Position numbers and translations under genes: made by a program
From: Actinomadura physcomitrii
GTDB lineage: Bacteria > Actinomycetota > Actinomycetes > Streptosporangiales > Streptosporangiaceae
DNA: 64,000 nt
Reading direction: 5' to 3'
Assembly: GCF_008923205.2 (NCBI RefSeq)
Contig: NZ_WBMS02000014.1
Coordinates: forward strand, 62,001-126,000
The notes under the pieces: model-generated
Databases searched by the model: none
What the model was told of the DNA's origin: nothing
What the model saw: the letters and a program-made list of their open reading frames with translations, nothing else
In this document: piece by piece, positions 39,800-48,489 of the stretch
Layout: every line of letters begins with the position of its first letter
Numbering within the stretch: position 1 is the first letter of the stretch

Positions 39800-41188
39800 A
39801 TGAGCGAGACCCTCGAGAACGTTACGGACGCCGCCGGAGCGCAAGCCCCTCCGGAGCCGCTGTCGGAGCCGATGACGATCGGCGTGGAGGCGTATGTCTC
39901 GGAAGAGTACGCCCGCGCCGAGGGCGACCGGCTGTGGAGCCGGGTGTGGCAGCAGGTCGCTCGGGTCGAGGAGCTGCCCGAGGTCGGCGACTGGCTCACC
40001 TACGACATCGTCGACGACTCGATCATTGTGGTGCGGACGGCGAAGGACCGGTTCCGCGCCTACCACAACGTCTGCTCGCACCGCGGCCGGCGGCTGGTCG
40101 ACACCCCGCCCGGCGCCCACGACGCCCGCGGGAACGGACGGCAGTTCGTCTGCGGCTTCCACGGCTGGCGGTACGGCATCGACGGCGCCTGCACCCACGT
40201 CCCCGAACGCGAGGACTGGCCGTGCGGGCTCACCGACGAGCGGATCGCGCTGAAGCAGGTCGCGGTCGACACCTGGGGCGGCTGGGTCTGGATCAACATG
40301 GACCCGGACTGCGGGCCGCTGCGCGACTACCTCGAACCCGCCGCCTCCCTGCTCGACCCCTTCCAGCTGGAGAACATGCGCTACCGGTGGCGGCGCTGGC
40401 AGGTCTTCGACTGCAACTGGAAGGTCGCCTTCGAGGCGTTCATGGAGACCTACCACGTCCCCTACACCCACCCGGAGTTCATGAAGTTCGGGGGGTTCCT
40501 CGGCTGGGCCCGCTCGCACGGCCTGCACAGCAACATCGGCTACGACGCGCCGAAGAACATGGACGAGAACCAGGCCAAGCTGCGGGTCGGCACCGGTGAC
40601 GACCCGCGCGTGTCGACGGCCGAGCTGCAGACCTTCACCTGGGAGAACGCCAACACCAACACCACCTGGACGCTGGTCGAGGTGGCGCAGGAACTCGTCA
40701 AGGACCTGCCCGAGGGGACGTCGGCGCCCGAGGTGCTCGGGCACTGGCTGTCCACGGCCCGGGCGAAGGACGCCGAGCGCGGCGTGGTGTGGCCGACCGT
40801 CCCGCCGGAGATCACCGCGAAGTCCGGTACCGCCTGGCAGATCTTCCCCAACTTCCAGATCGGGCACGCGCCCAACAACATGCTCTGCTACCGGTTCCGG
40901 CCGTACGGGCACGACCCCGACAAGTGCATCTTCGAGGCGGCCGTCTACGAACTGTTCCCGCCCGGCGAGGAGCCCGAGACCGAGTGGATCCACACCCCGC
41001 AGGACGACCCGGGCTGGCGCACCGTCCTGCCGCAGGACTTCTCCAACATGGCGGCCGTCCAGCAGGGGATGAAGTCGCGCGGCTTCTCCGGGCCCAAGCC
41101 CAACCCCTACCGCGAGCGCAGTGTGGTGAATCTGCACCACAACCTCGCCAAGTACATGGGCACCGGCGCCCCGCGCGATCTCGCCTGA
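39800..41188 (+). CDS. Rieske non-heme iron oxygenase alpha subunit D
   Basis: The 462-aa protein has Rieske ligands Cys92/His94 (CSHRGRR) and Cys118/His121 (CGFHGW) and mononuclear iron histidines His219/His224 in ETYHVPYTH. ATG at 39800 follows GGAG by six bases; a TTG four codons earlier is less likely. Unlike copies A-C it is not followed by the ~110-aa partner and it belongs to a different Rieske subgroup (CSHRGRR/CGFHGW rather than CRHRGNK/CKYHGW). It is in an operon with an SDR and a Baeyer-Villiger monooxygenase. Confidence 0.93.
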   Translation: MSETLENVTDAAGAQAPPEPLSEPMTIGVEAYVSEEYARAEGDRLWSRVWQQVARVEELPEVGDWLTYDIVDDSIIVVRTAKDRFRAYHNVCSHRGRRLVDTPPGAHDARGNGRQFVCGFHGWRYGIDGACTHVPEREDWPCGLTDERIALKQVAVDTWGGWVWINMDPDCGPLRDYLEPAASLLDPFQLENMRYRWRRWQVFDCNWKVAFEAFMETYHVPYTHPEFMKFGGFLGWARSHGLHSNIGYDAPKNMDENQAKLRVGTGDDPRVSTAELQTFTWENANTNTTWTLVEVAQELVKDLPEGTSAPEVLGHWLSTARAKDAERGVVWPTVPPEITAKSGTAWQIFPNFQIGHAPNNMLCYRFRPYGHDPDKCIFEAAVYELFPPGEEPETEWIHTPQDDPGWRTVLPQDFSNMAAVQQGMKSRGFSGPKPNPYRERSVVNLHHNLAKYMGTGAPRDLA

Positions 41189-41255
41189 GCCGCCGACCTG
41201 CACTGAATTGACGGCGGACGACCGGAGTCACCGCCCCGAGCCGAGGAATGTTTGG

Positions 41256-43085
41256 ATGCCGCACGAATGCGCGCCGACGCGGACCCCTGAGGTCGACCGC
41301 GACGCCCTCCGAGAGAAGTACCTGTTCGAGCGCGACAAGCGCCTGCACCCCGAGGGGCGCGGCCAGTACCTGGTGACCGAGGGCGAGTTCGCGGACTTCT
41401 ACGAGTCCGACCCGTACCTGCCGGTCCAGTCCCGCGAGCCCGTCGTCGGCGACGTCGACGCGGTGGTGCTCGGCGCCGGCCTCTCCGGCCTCGTCACCGC
41501 GGCGCGGATCAAGCAGGCCGGCGTCACGGACCTGCGCGTCGTCGACTGGGCGGGCGACTTCGGCGGCGCCTGGTACTGGAACCGCTACCCGGGGATCCAG
41601 TGCGACACCGAGAGCTACTGCTACCTGCCGCTGCTCGAAGAGGTCGGGTACATGCCGAAGCAGAAGTACGCCTTCGGCGACGAGGTGTACGAGCACTGCC
41701 AGCGCATCGCGAAGCACTTCGGCCTCTACGACAACGCGCTGTTCCACACCCTCACCACCTCGCTGGAATGGGACGAGTCGATCAAGCGCTGGCGGATCGG
41801 CACCAACCGCGGGGACGCCATCACGGCCCGCTTCGTGGCCATGTGCCAGGGGCCGTTCAACCGGCCGAAACTGCCCGGCGTCCCCGGCATCACCGAGTTC
41901 GAGGGCCACACGATCCACACCGCGCGCTGGGACTACGCGTACACCGGCGGCGACATGAGCGGCGGCCTGACCGGGCTGGCGGGCAAGAAGGTCGCCGTCA
42001 TCGGCACCGGCGCGAGCGGCGTCCAGGTGATCCCGCACATCGCCCGCTCCGCCGAGCACCTGTACGTGTTCCAGCGCACGGCGTCGACCATCGACGAGCG
42101 CGGCGACGTCCCCACCGACCCGGAGTGGGTGAAGACGCTGCGTCCGGGCTGGCAGGAGGAGCGGCGCCGCAGCTTCCACACCGCGGCGTTCGAGGCGTTC
42201 GGGCCGGGCCAGCCCGACCTGGTGTGCGACGGCTGGACGGAGATCAGCCGCAACCTGGCCGCGCACCTGGACGAGACGGACGGCTGGGCGCTCATGGCCG
42301 ATCCCGCGAAGTTCATGGAGCTGCGCGAGCTGATCGACTACCGGGTCATGGAGCGGCTGCGCAGCCGCGTCGACGCGCTCGTCGACGACCCGGAGACGGC
42401 CGAGATCCTCAAGCCCTACTACCGCTTCCTGTGCAAACGGCCCTGCTTCAACGACCAGTACCTGCCGACGTTCAACCGCCCGAACGTCACCCTCATCGAC
42501 GTGTCCGAGACCAAGGGCGTGGAGCGCATCACCGCCAAGGGCATCGTGGCGCGCGGTGTCGAGCACGAGGTCGACTGCATCGTCTTCGCCAGCGGCTTCG
42601 AGATCACCACCGACCTCGACCGCCGGTTCGGCATCCAGCCGTTCGCCGGCCGCGGCGGCGTGTCGCTGTACGACCACTGGGCCGACGGCTACCGCACCCT
42701 GCACGGCATCACCACGCACGGCTTCCCGAACCTGTTCTTCACCGGGTTCCTGCAGGGCGGCGTCACCGCGAGCACGACGGCGATGTTCGAGCAGCAGGCC
42801 CGGCACATCGCGTACATCATCAGCGAGACGCTGGCGCGCGGCGCCACGGTCGTCGAGCCGACCGCCGACGCCCAGGACGGGTGGTGCCGGACCATCAAGG
42901 AGACCGCCGTCGACAACAGCACCTTCGAGCGGGAGTGCACGCCCGGCTACTACAACGGCGAGGGCGAGAAGAAGATCCGGTCGCATCTGGGCGAGCCGTA
43001 CTGGCCGGGCTTCTACGCCATGGAGGATCTGCTGCAGGGGTGGCGCGACGCCGGCGACATGGAGGGCATGGCCGTCCATGGCTGA
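41256..43085 (+). CDS. Type I Baeyer-Villiger monooxygenase (flavin-containing)
   Basis: The 609-aa protein has two Rossmann motifs, GAGLSG (73-78, FAD) and GTGASG (250-255, NADPH), flanking the fingerprint FEGHTIHTARWDY (215-227). This matches the FxGxxxHTxxW(P/D) Baeyer-Villiger pattern with Asp as last residue, and the N-terminal extension is typical of the steroid/cyclopentadecanone monooxygenase group. It would turn a (cyclic) ketone into an ester or lactone with O2 and NADPH. ATG 41256 is preferred over TTG 41208 because GAGGA precedes it. The adjacent lactonase-like propeller and SDRs form a coherent ketone-lactone-hydroxyacid route. The downstream SDR overlaps by eight bases. Confidence 0.92.
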   Translation: MPHECAPTRTPEVDRDALREKYLFERDKRLHPEGRGQYLVTEGEFADFYESDPYLPVQSREPVVGDVDAVVLGAGLSGLVTAARIKQAGVTDLRVVDWAGDFGGAWYWNRYPGIQCDTESYCYLPLLEEVGYMPKQKYAFGDEVYEHCQRIAKHFGLYDNALFHTLTTSLEWDESIKRWRIGTNRGDAITARFVAMCQGPFNRPKLPGVPGITEFEGHTIHTARWDYAYTGGDMSGGLTGLAGKKVAVIGTGASGVQVIPHIARSAEHLYVFQRTASTIDERGDVPTDPEWVKTLRPGWQEERRRSFHTAAFEAFGPGQPDLVCDGWTEISRNLAAHLDETDGWALMADPAKFMELRELIDYRVMERLRSRVDALVDDPETAEILKPYYRFLCKRPCFNDQYLPTFNRPNVTLIDVSETKGVERITAKGIVARGVEHEVDCIVFASGFEITTDLDRRFGIQPFAGRGGVSLYDHWADGYRTLHGITTHGFPNLFFTGFLQGGVTASTTAMFEQQARHIAYIISETLARGATVVEPTADAQDGWCRTIKETAVDNSTFERECTPGYYNGEGEKKIRSHLGEPYWPGFYAMEDLLQGWRDAGDMEGMAVHG

Positions 43086-44004
43086 CCTGAGGTTCGACGG
43101 CCGGGTCGCCGTCGTCACCGGGGCCGGCCGGGGACTCGGCCGCGCCTACGCCCGGCTGCTCGCCGCGCAGGGCGCCAAGGTCGTCGTCAACGACCCGGGC
43201 GGCGCGATGAGCGGCGAGGGCACCGACCCCGGCCCGGCGGACGAGGTCGTCCGGGAGATCGAGGAGGCCGGCGGCGAGGCCGCCGCCAGCCACGCGTCCG
43301 TGGCCACGTTCGAGGGCGGCCGGGAGATCGTCGGCGCGGCGCTGGACCGCTTCGGCCGGATCGACGTGCTGATCCACAACGCGGGGAACCACCGTCCGGC
43401 GCCGCTCGCGGAGATGACGCCCGAGGACCTCGACGCCGTCCTGGACGTCCACCTGCGCGGCGCCTTCAACGTCGTCCGGCACGCGCTCCCCGCCATGTGC
43501 GCCGCCGGATACGGCCGCGTCGTGCTGACCTCGTCGATCGGCGGCCTGTACGGCAACCACCGGGTCGCGAACTACGCGATGGCGAAGGCGGGCGTGATCG
43601 GGCTGTCCAACGTGGTCGCGCTGGAGGGCGCCGAGCACGGCGTGAAGTGCAACGTCATCGTCCCCGCCGCCGTCACGCGGCTGGCCGAGGGCATCGACAC
43701 CTCCGCCTACCCCCCGATGGGGCCCGAGCTCGCGGCGCCCGCCGTCGGCTGGCTCGCGCACGAGTCCTGCTCGATCACCGGCGAGATGCTGGTGGCGATC
43801 GCCGGGCGGGTCGCGCGGGCGTTCGTCGGCGAGACCCCGGGCCTGTACCGGCCGTCCTGGACGATCGAGGAGGTCGGCGAGCGGATCGAGGAGATCCGCG
43901 ACGCCGGTGACCCCTGGATCCTGCCGGTCGTCCCCGCTGCACACAACGAACACATCAGCAGGAGCTTCACGATGGCGAGCTCCACAACGGCCAAGGAGGG
44001 CTAG
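43078..44004 (+). CDS. SDR family (MFE-2-like 3-hydroxyacyl dehydrogenase-type) oxidoreductase
   Basis: The 308-aa SDR has TGAGRGLGRAYA (about 14-25), VVNDPGG after strand 2, HNAGNHR, the SSIGG Ser and NYAMAKAG (Tyr-x3-Lys). The combination of RAYA, VVNDPGG and a C-terminal tail with YRPSWTIEEVGE resembles the dehydrogenase part of multifunctional enzyme 2 in beta-oxidation of branched or steroid side chains. Its ATG lies inside the Baeyer-Villiger gene end (8-bp overlap), and five bases separate it from the TPP enzyme. 3-hydroxyacyl-CoA oxidation is the likely reaction. Confidence 0.9.
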   Translation: MADLRFDGRVAVVTGAGRGLGRAYARLLAAQGAKVVVNDPGGAMSGEGTDPGPADEVVREIEEAGGEAAASHASVATFEGGREIVGAALDRFGRIDVLIHNAGNHRPAPLAEMTPEDLDAVLDVHLRGAFNVVRHALPAMCAAGYGRVVLTSSIGGLYGNHRVANYAMAKAGVIGLSNVVALEGAEHGVKCNVIVPAAVTRLAEGIDTSAYPPMGPELAAPAVGWLAHESCSITGEMLVAIAGRVARAFVGETPGLYRPSWTIEEVGERIEEIRDAGDPWILPVVPAAHNEHISRSFTMASSTTAKEG

Positions 44005-44009
44005 CCGCA

Positions 44010-45716
44010 ATGGCGGTCAAGGTCTACGAACGCATCCTTCAGCTCTTCGAGGCCGAGGGGATCAACACGATCTTCGGCATCCCTGACCCGAACTTCGTGC
44101 ACCTGTTCCACCACGCCGAGGAGCGCGGCTGGAACGTGGTCGCCCCGCACCACGAGGAGGCCGCGGGCTTCATGGCGGAGGCCGTGTCGCGCATGACGGG
44201 CAAGCCGGCCGTGTGCATCGGCACGCTCGGCCCCGGCATGGCGAACATGGCCGGCGCGATGATGTGCGCCAAGGTCGAGAACTCGCCGGTCGTCTTCCTC
44301 GGCGGGCAGCGGGCCCGCATCACCGAGCAGCGGGTGCGGCGCGGCCGCATCCAGTTCGTCAAGCAGTCCGAGCTGTTCGAGCCGTCGGTCAAGTACGCCG
44401 CCAGCATCGAGTACGCCGACCAGACCGACGAGATCATCCGCGAGGGGCTGCGCAAGGCGCTGTCGGGCACGCCCGGCCCGGTCTACATCGAGTACCCGTC
44501 CCACGTGATCCAGGAGGAGCTCGACGTCCCGCCGGCGGTGCCGCCCGAGACGTACCGGCTGGTCGGGCAGACGGCCGGACCGGACAAGATCGCCGAGGCG
44601 GCGGCGGCCGTGCGGGCGGCGAAGCAGCCGATCCTCCTCATCGGCCACGGCGTGCACACCGCCCGCGCGGGAGAGCAGGTCAGGCAGCTCGCCGACCTGA
44701 TGGCCTGCCCCGTCGTCCAGACCTCCGGCGGCACCTCCTACATCGAGGGCCTGGAGGACCGCACCTGGTCCTACGGGTTCTCGCCGTCGGCCGTGGAGGC
44801 GGTCGTGCAGTCGGACCTGTGCCTGGCGATCGGCACCGAGCTGGGCGAGCCCGTCCACTACGGGCGCGGCCGACACTGGCTGGAGAACGCCGCCGCGCGC
44901 ACCTGGATCCTCGTCGAGCAGGACCCCTCGGCGATCGGCGTCAACCGCCCCATCGACATCCCGCTGGTCGGCGACCTGCGCGCGGTCGTCCCGCAGCTCG
45001 TGGAGGCGCTCGCGGACACGCCGCGCACCCCGTCGCCGGAGCTCGCCGGATGGATCGAGCAGGACGCGGCGCGGCTCGCCGAACTCGCGGAGACGGCCCC
45101 GTCCGGAGGGTCGCCCGTCCACCCGGCGCGGCTCGTCGTCGAGGCGACCAAGGCATTCCCGACGGACGGCATCATGATCCGCGACGGCGGCGCCACCACG
45201 ATCTTCGGTTGGACGTACTCGCAGGCCAAGCCGCACGACGTGCTGTGGAACCAGAACTTCGGCCACCTCGGCACCGGGCTGCCCTACGCCGTCGGCGCCG
45301 GCGTCGCCGACGGCGGCGCGCGCCCGCTGATGCTGATCACCGGCGACTCGTCGTTCCTGTTCCAGATCGCGGAGCTGGAGACGGCCGCGCGGCTGAACCT
45401 GCCGCTGGTCTGCGTCGTGGCCGTCGACTACGCTTGGGGCTTGGAGGTCGGCGTCTACAAGCGCACCTTCGGCCAGGACGCGCGGATGCCCGGCGTGCAC
45501 TGGAGCACCGGCACCCGGCTCGACAAGGTCGCCGAGGGCTTCGGCTGCCACGGCGAGTACGTCGAGCGCGACGCCGACATCGCCCCCGCCATCAAGCGCG
45601 CCTACGCGAGCGGGAAGACCGCGGTCGTGCACGTCGCGGTCGACCCCAAGGCGAACTCGGAGGAGATGCCGAACTACGCCGAGTTCCGGACCTGGTACGC
45701 GGAAGGGATGCAGTGA
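44010..45716 (+). CDS. Thiamine diphosphate-dependent enzyme (acetolactate synthase-like)
   Basis: This 568-aa three-domain ThDP enzyme has a PYR domain with the cofactor-activating Glu49 in HHEEAAGF, a central Rossmann-like domain and a C-terminal PP domain with TGDSSFLFQIAEL (the GDS metal motif). Family members decarboxylate or ligate 2-oxo acids, or cleave 2-hydroxyacyl-CoA. The downstream aldehyde dehydrogenase overlaps it (GTGA), so an aldehyde product, as in benzoylformate decarboxylase or 2-hydroxyacyl-CoA lyase, is an attractive inference. True acetolactate synthase is unlikely because no regulatory subunit accompanies it. Confidence 0.88.
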   Translation: MAVKVYERILQLFEAEGINTIFGIPDPNFVHLFHHAEERGWNVVAPHHEEAAGFMAEAVSRMTGKPAVCIGTLGPGMANMAGAMMCAKVENSPVVFLGGQRARITEQRVRRGRIQFVKQSELFEPSVKYAASIEYADQTDEIIREGLRKALSGTPGPVYIEYPSHVIQEELDVPPAVPPETYRLVGQTAGPDKIAEAAAAVRAAKQPILLIGHGVHTARAGEQVRQLADLMACPVVQTSGGTSYIEGLEDRTWSYGFSPSAVEAVVQSDLCLAIGTELGEPVHYGRGRHWLENAAARTWILVEQDPSAIGVNRPIDIPLVGDLRAVVPQLVEALADTPRTPSPELAGWIEQDAARLAELAETAPSGGSPVHPARLVVEATKAFPTDGIMIRDGGATTIFGWTYSQAKPHDVLWNQNFGHLGTGLPYAVGAGVADGGARPLMLITGDSSFLFQIAELETAARLNLPLVCVVAVDYAWGLEVGVYKRTFGQDARMPGVHWSTGTRLDKVAEGFGCHGEYVERDADIAPAIKRAYASGKTAVVHVAVDPKANSEEMPNYAEFRTWYAEGMQ

Positions 45717-47167
45717 CCGCCATGGGAGACAACCTGGAGTTCTACATCGGCGGCGAGTGGACCGCACCGGCCGATCCGGAGCGGTCGCGCACCCTCGACG
45801 TCGTGAACCCCGCGACCGAGGAGGTCTGCGGCAAGGTGGCCGTCGGCTCCGCCGCCGACGTCGACCTGGCGGTCGCGGCCGCCCGCGGCGCGTTCGCGTC
45901 CTGGTCCCGCACGAGCGTCGCCGACCGGATCGAGGTGCTGCGGAACGTCCAGGAGGTGTACCAGAAGCGGTCCGGCGACCTCGGCGCGGCGCTGACCGAG
46001 GAGATGGGCGCGCCCGCCTCGCTCGCCAACGGATTCCAGGTCGGGCTCGGCGCCGGCCACCTGGCCAAGGCGATCGAGATCCTCCAGGACTTCCCCTTCG
46101 AGGAGCGGCGCGGCGCCACCCTCGTCGTGAAGGAGCCGATCGGCGTCTGCGCGCTGATCACCCCGTGGAACTGGCCGCTCAACCAGATCGCGGTGAAGGT
46201 TTTCCCGGCCCTCGCGACCGGCTGCACGATGGTCCTCAAGCCGTCGGAGATCGCGCCGTCCGCCGGACGGATCTTCGCCGAGATCCTGGACGCCGCGGGC
46301 GTCCCCGCCGGGGTGTTCAACCTCGTCCACGGCGACGGCCCCGGCGTCGGCGCGCCGCTCTCGTCCCACCCGGACGTCGACATGGTCTCCTTCACCGGGT
46401 CGGTGCGCGCGGGCGTCGAGGTCGCCAAGAACGCCGCGCCCGGCGTCAAGCGGGTCACCCAGGAGCTCGGCGGCAAGAGCCCGAACATCGTCCTGGACGA
46501 CGCGGACCTCGCCGCGAACGTCGCGTCCGGCGTCACCGCCATGATGGGCAACTCCGGGCAGACCTGCAGCGCGCTCTCGCGGATGCTGGTGCCGAGGGCG
46601 CGCATGGACGAGGCCGTCGCCGCGGCTCGCGAGGCCGTCGCCGGCGTGACCGTGGGCGACCCCGCCGGCGACGTCGTCATGGGGCCGGTCGCGTCGCGGG
46701 CCCAGTTCGACAAGGTCCAGGCGCTCATCCAGAAGGGCATCGACGAGGGCGCCGTCCTCGTCGCCGGAGGCACCGGCCGCCCGGACGGCCTGCCGACCGG
46801 CTTCTACGTCAAGCCGACCGTCTTCGCCGGCGTCACCAACGACATGGCGATCGCCCGCGAGGAGATCTTCGGCCCGGTCCTGGTGATCATCGGCTACGAC
46901 GACGTCGACCACGCCGTCGAGATCGCCAACGACACCGAGTACGGGCTCGCGGGCAACGTCGCCGGCGCCGACCTCGACGCCGCCCGCGCCGTCGCCCGCC
47001 GCATCCGCGCGGGCTGGGTCTCCATCAACGACGGCTTCGACTTCGGCTGCCCCTTCGGCGGCTACAAGAAGAGCGGCAACGGCCGCGAATGGGGCGAGTT
47101 CGGCTTCCACGACTACCTGGAGACCAAGGGCGTCCTCGGTTACGAACCCGAAGAGGCCGCGTCCTGA
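45713..47167 (+). CDS. Aldehyde dehydrogenase family protein (copy 4)
   Basis: The 484-aa enzyme has TPWNWP (Asn), QELGGKS (Glu) and GNSGQTCSA (catalytic Cys) with a complete fold. GTG at 45713 overlaps the upstream TGA (GTGA) and is five bases from GGAAGGG; the in-frame ATG 45722 is the alternative. It is the last gene of the lactonase-to-aldehyde dehydrogenase operon, closed by a strong hairpin. It probably oxidises the aldehyde released by the ThDP enzyme. Confidence 0.93.
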   Translation: MTAMGDNLEFYIGGEWTAPADPERSRTLDVVNPATEEVCGKVAVGSAADVDLAVAAARGAFASWSRTSVADRIEVLRNVQEVYQKRSGDLGAALTEEMGAPASLANGFQVGLGAGHLAKAIEILQDFPFEERRGATLVVKEPIGVCALITPWNWPLNQIAVKVFPALATGCTMVLKPSEIAPSAGRIFAEILDAAGVPAGVFNLVHGDGPGVGAPLSSHPDVDMVSFTGSVRAGVEVAKNAAPGVKRVTQELGGKSPNIVLDDADLAANVASGVTAMMGNSGQTCSALSRMLVPRARMDEAVAAAREAVAGVTVGDPAGDVVMGPVASRAQFDKVQALIQKGIDEGAVLVAGGTGRPDGLPTGFYVKPTVFAGVTNDMAIAREEIFGPVLVIIGYDDVDHAVEIANDTEYGLAGNVAGADLDAARAVARRIRAGWVSINDGFDFGCPFGGYKKSGNGREWGEFGFHDYLETKGVLGYEPEEAAS

Positions 47168-47184
47168 CCCGGCCGGCACGTCCC

Positions 47185-47220
47185 TGACCGCTCCGGCCGG
47201 CGCTCCGGCCGGAGCGGTCA
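47185..47220. terminator. Perfect 16-bp stem bidirectional terminator
   Basis: The arms at 47185-47200 and 47205-47220 are exact reverse complements around the loop CGCT. The hairpin lies between two convergent operons and its right end includes the stop codon of the CoA-transferase on the minus strand. Confidence 0.88.
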
Positions 47221-48489
47221 GAACCCGCGTTCGGCGATCGCGTGCGCCTCCCGGGCCAGGTCCTCACGGAAGTCGGGGTGCGCGATCTCGATGAGGCGCC
47301 GGGCGCGCTCGGCGAGCGACCGGCCCCTGAGTTCGGCCGCCCCGAACTCGGTGACGATGACGTCGGCGTCGCTGCGGGCCGTCGTGACCGGGCCCGACAG
47401 CGCGGCGGTGATCCGGCTGACGGTGCCGCGCCGGGCCGTGGCGGGCAGCGCGATGATCGCGTGCCCGCCGGGCGAGCGCGCGCCCGCCCGGACGAAGTCC
47501 GCCTGCCCGCCGGTGCCGCCCAGGTAGGCCGGGCCCGTCTGCTCGGCGTTCACCTGGCCGGTCAGGTCGACCTCGACCGCCGAGTTCAGCGTCACCAGCC
47601 GCTCCAGCCGCGCGAGGACCGCGGCGCCGTGGGTGTAGTCCGCGGCGCGCATGCGGATCGCCGGGTTGCGGTCGGCGAACCGGTAGAGGCGCTCGGTGCC
47701 GATCAGCGCGCCGGTGACGGACACGCCCCGGTCGATGCTCTTGCGGGCGTTGGTGACGACGCCCGCCTCGACCAGGTCGACGAGGCCGTCCCCGATCATG
47801 CCGGAGTGGACGCCGAGGTCCGCGCGGTCGTGCAGGAGGCGCAGCAGCGCGTCCGGGACGGCGCCGACCCCGGTCTGGACGACCGAGCCGTCCTCGATGT
47901 AGGCGGCGGCGTGCTCGGCGATGGCCCGGTCGGTCGCGCCGATCTCGGCCGGCGGGACCTGGACCGGGGGCCGCGAGACGTGCACGGCGCAGTCGATCGC
48001 CGCCGCGGGGAGCACCTCCCCGTACGTACGGGGCACCTGCTCGTTCACCTCGGCGATGACGACGCGCGCCTTCGCGGCGGCGGCCCCGACGTGGTCGCTG
48101 ATCAGGCCGAGGCCGTGGTCCCCGTTCGCGTCGGCGGGACCGACCTGGACGAACGCGGCGTCGCACCGCAGGATCCCCGCCTCGATCATCGGGCCGACCT
48201 GGCCGACGTGGCAGGGGAGCACGGTGAGGCGGTGCTTCGCGGACAGGGCGCGCAGCGCGCCGATCGCGCCCATGCTGGACACGGCGATCCCGTCCATCGC
48301 GTCGGGCGTGAGGAGGCCGGAGAAGCTCGTCGCGATGAAGACCGACAGCCCGCCGATGCCGGGCCCCTGCTCGATCAGGGCCTCGACCAGCGCGGTCGGC
48401 TCTCCGCATGCCTGCCCGACGACGATGTGGTCGCCCGGGCGCAGGAACCGGCCCAGGTCGAGGCCGGCGATGTCGGTGACGGCCCTCAT
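47218..48489 (-). CDS. Acetyl-CoA hydrolase/4-hydroxybutyrate CoA-transferase family protein
   Basis: The 423-aa protein belongs to family I CoA-transferases of the Cat2/AbfT type, with HIVVGQACGEPTALVEAL near the N-terminus, TGVGAVPDALL near 215, and the C-terminal VVTEFGAAELRGRSLAERAR. Where 4-hydroxybutyrate CoA-transferases carry the catalytic Glu (H-x-EM), this sequence reads GVHSGMIGDG, with Gly. It may be an unusual subgroup or act as a hydrolase. ATG at 48489 overlaps the CitE-type stop (ATGA). It is the last gene of the minus operon CaiB, CitE, Cat2-like. Confidence 0.87.
   Translation of the reverse strand: MRAVTDIAGLDLGRFLRPGDHIVVGQACGEPTALVEALIEQGPGIGGLSVFIATSFSGLLTPDAMDGIAVSSMGAIGALRALSAKHRLTVLPCHVGQVGPMIEAGILRCDAAFVQVGPADANGDHGLGLISDHVGAAAAKARVVIAEVNEQVPRTYGEVLPAAAIDCAVHVSRPPVQVPPAEIGATDRAIAEHAAAYIEDGSVVQTGVGAVPDALLRLLHDRADLGVHSGMIGDGLVDLVEAGVVTNARKSIDRGVSVTGALIGTERLYRFADRNPAIRMRAADYTHGAAVLARLERLVTLNSAVEVDLTGQVNAEQTGPAYLGGTGGQADFVRAGARSPGGHAIIALPATARRGTVSRITAALSGPVTTARSDADVIVTEFGAAELRGRSLAERARRLIEIAHPDFREDLAREAHAIAERGF

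Noticed and set aside
44213..45710. Frame upstream of aldehyde dehydrogenase copy 4 that would extend it to about 980 residues
   Set aside because: The extension overlaps the complete ThDP enzyme out of frame and is unlike any protein; the aldehyde dehydrogenase begins at about 45713.
44010..45716. Acetolactate synthase for branched-chain amino acids
   Set aside because: There is no small regulatory subunit and the context is catabolic, next to an aldehyde dehydrogenase.
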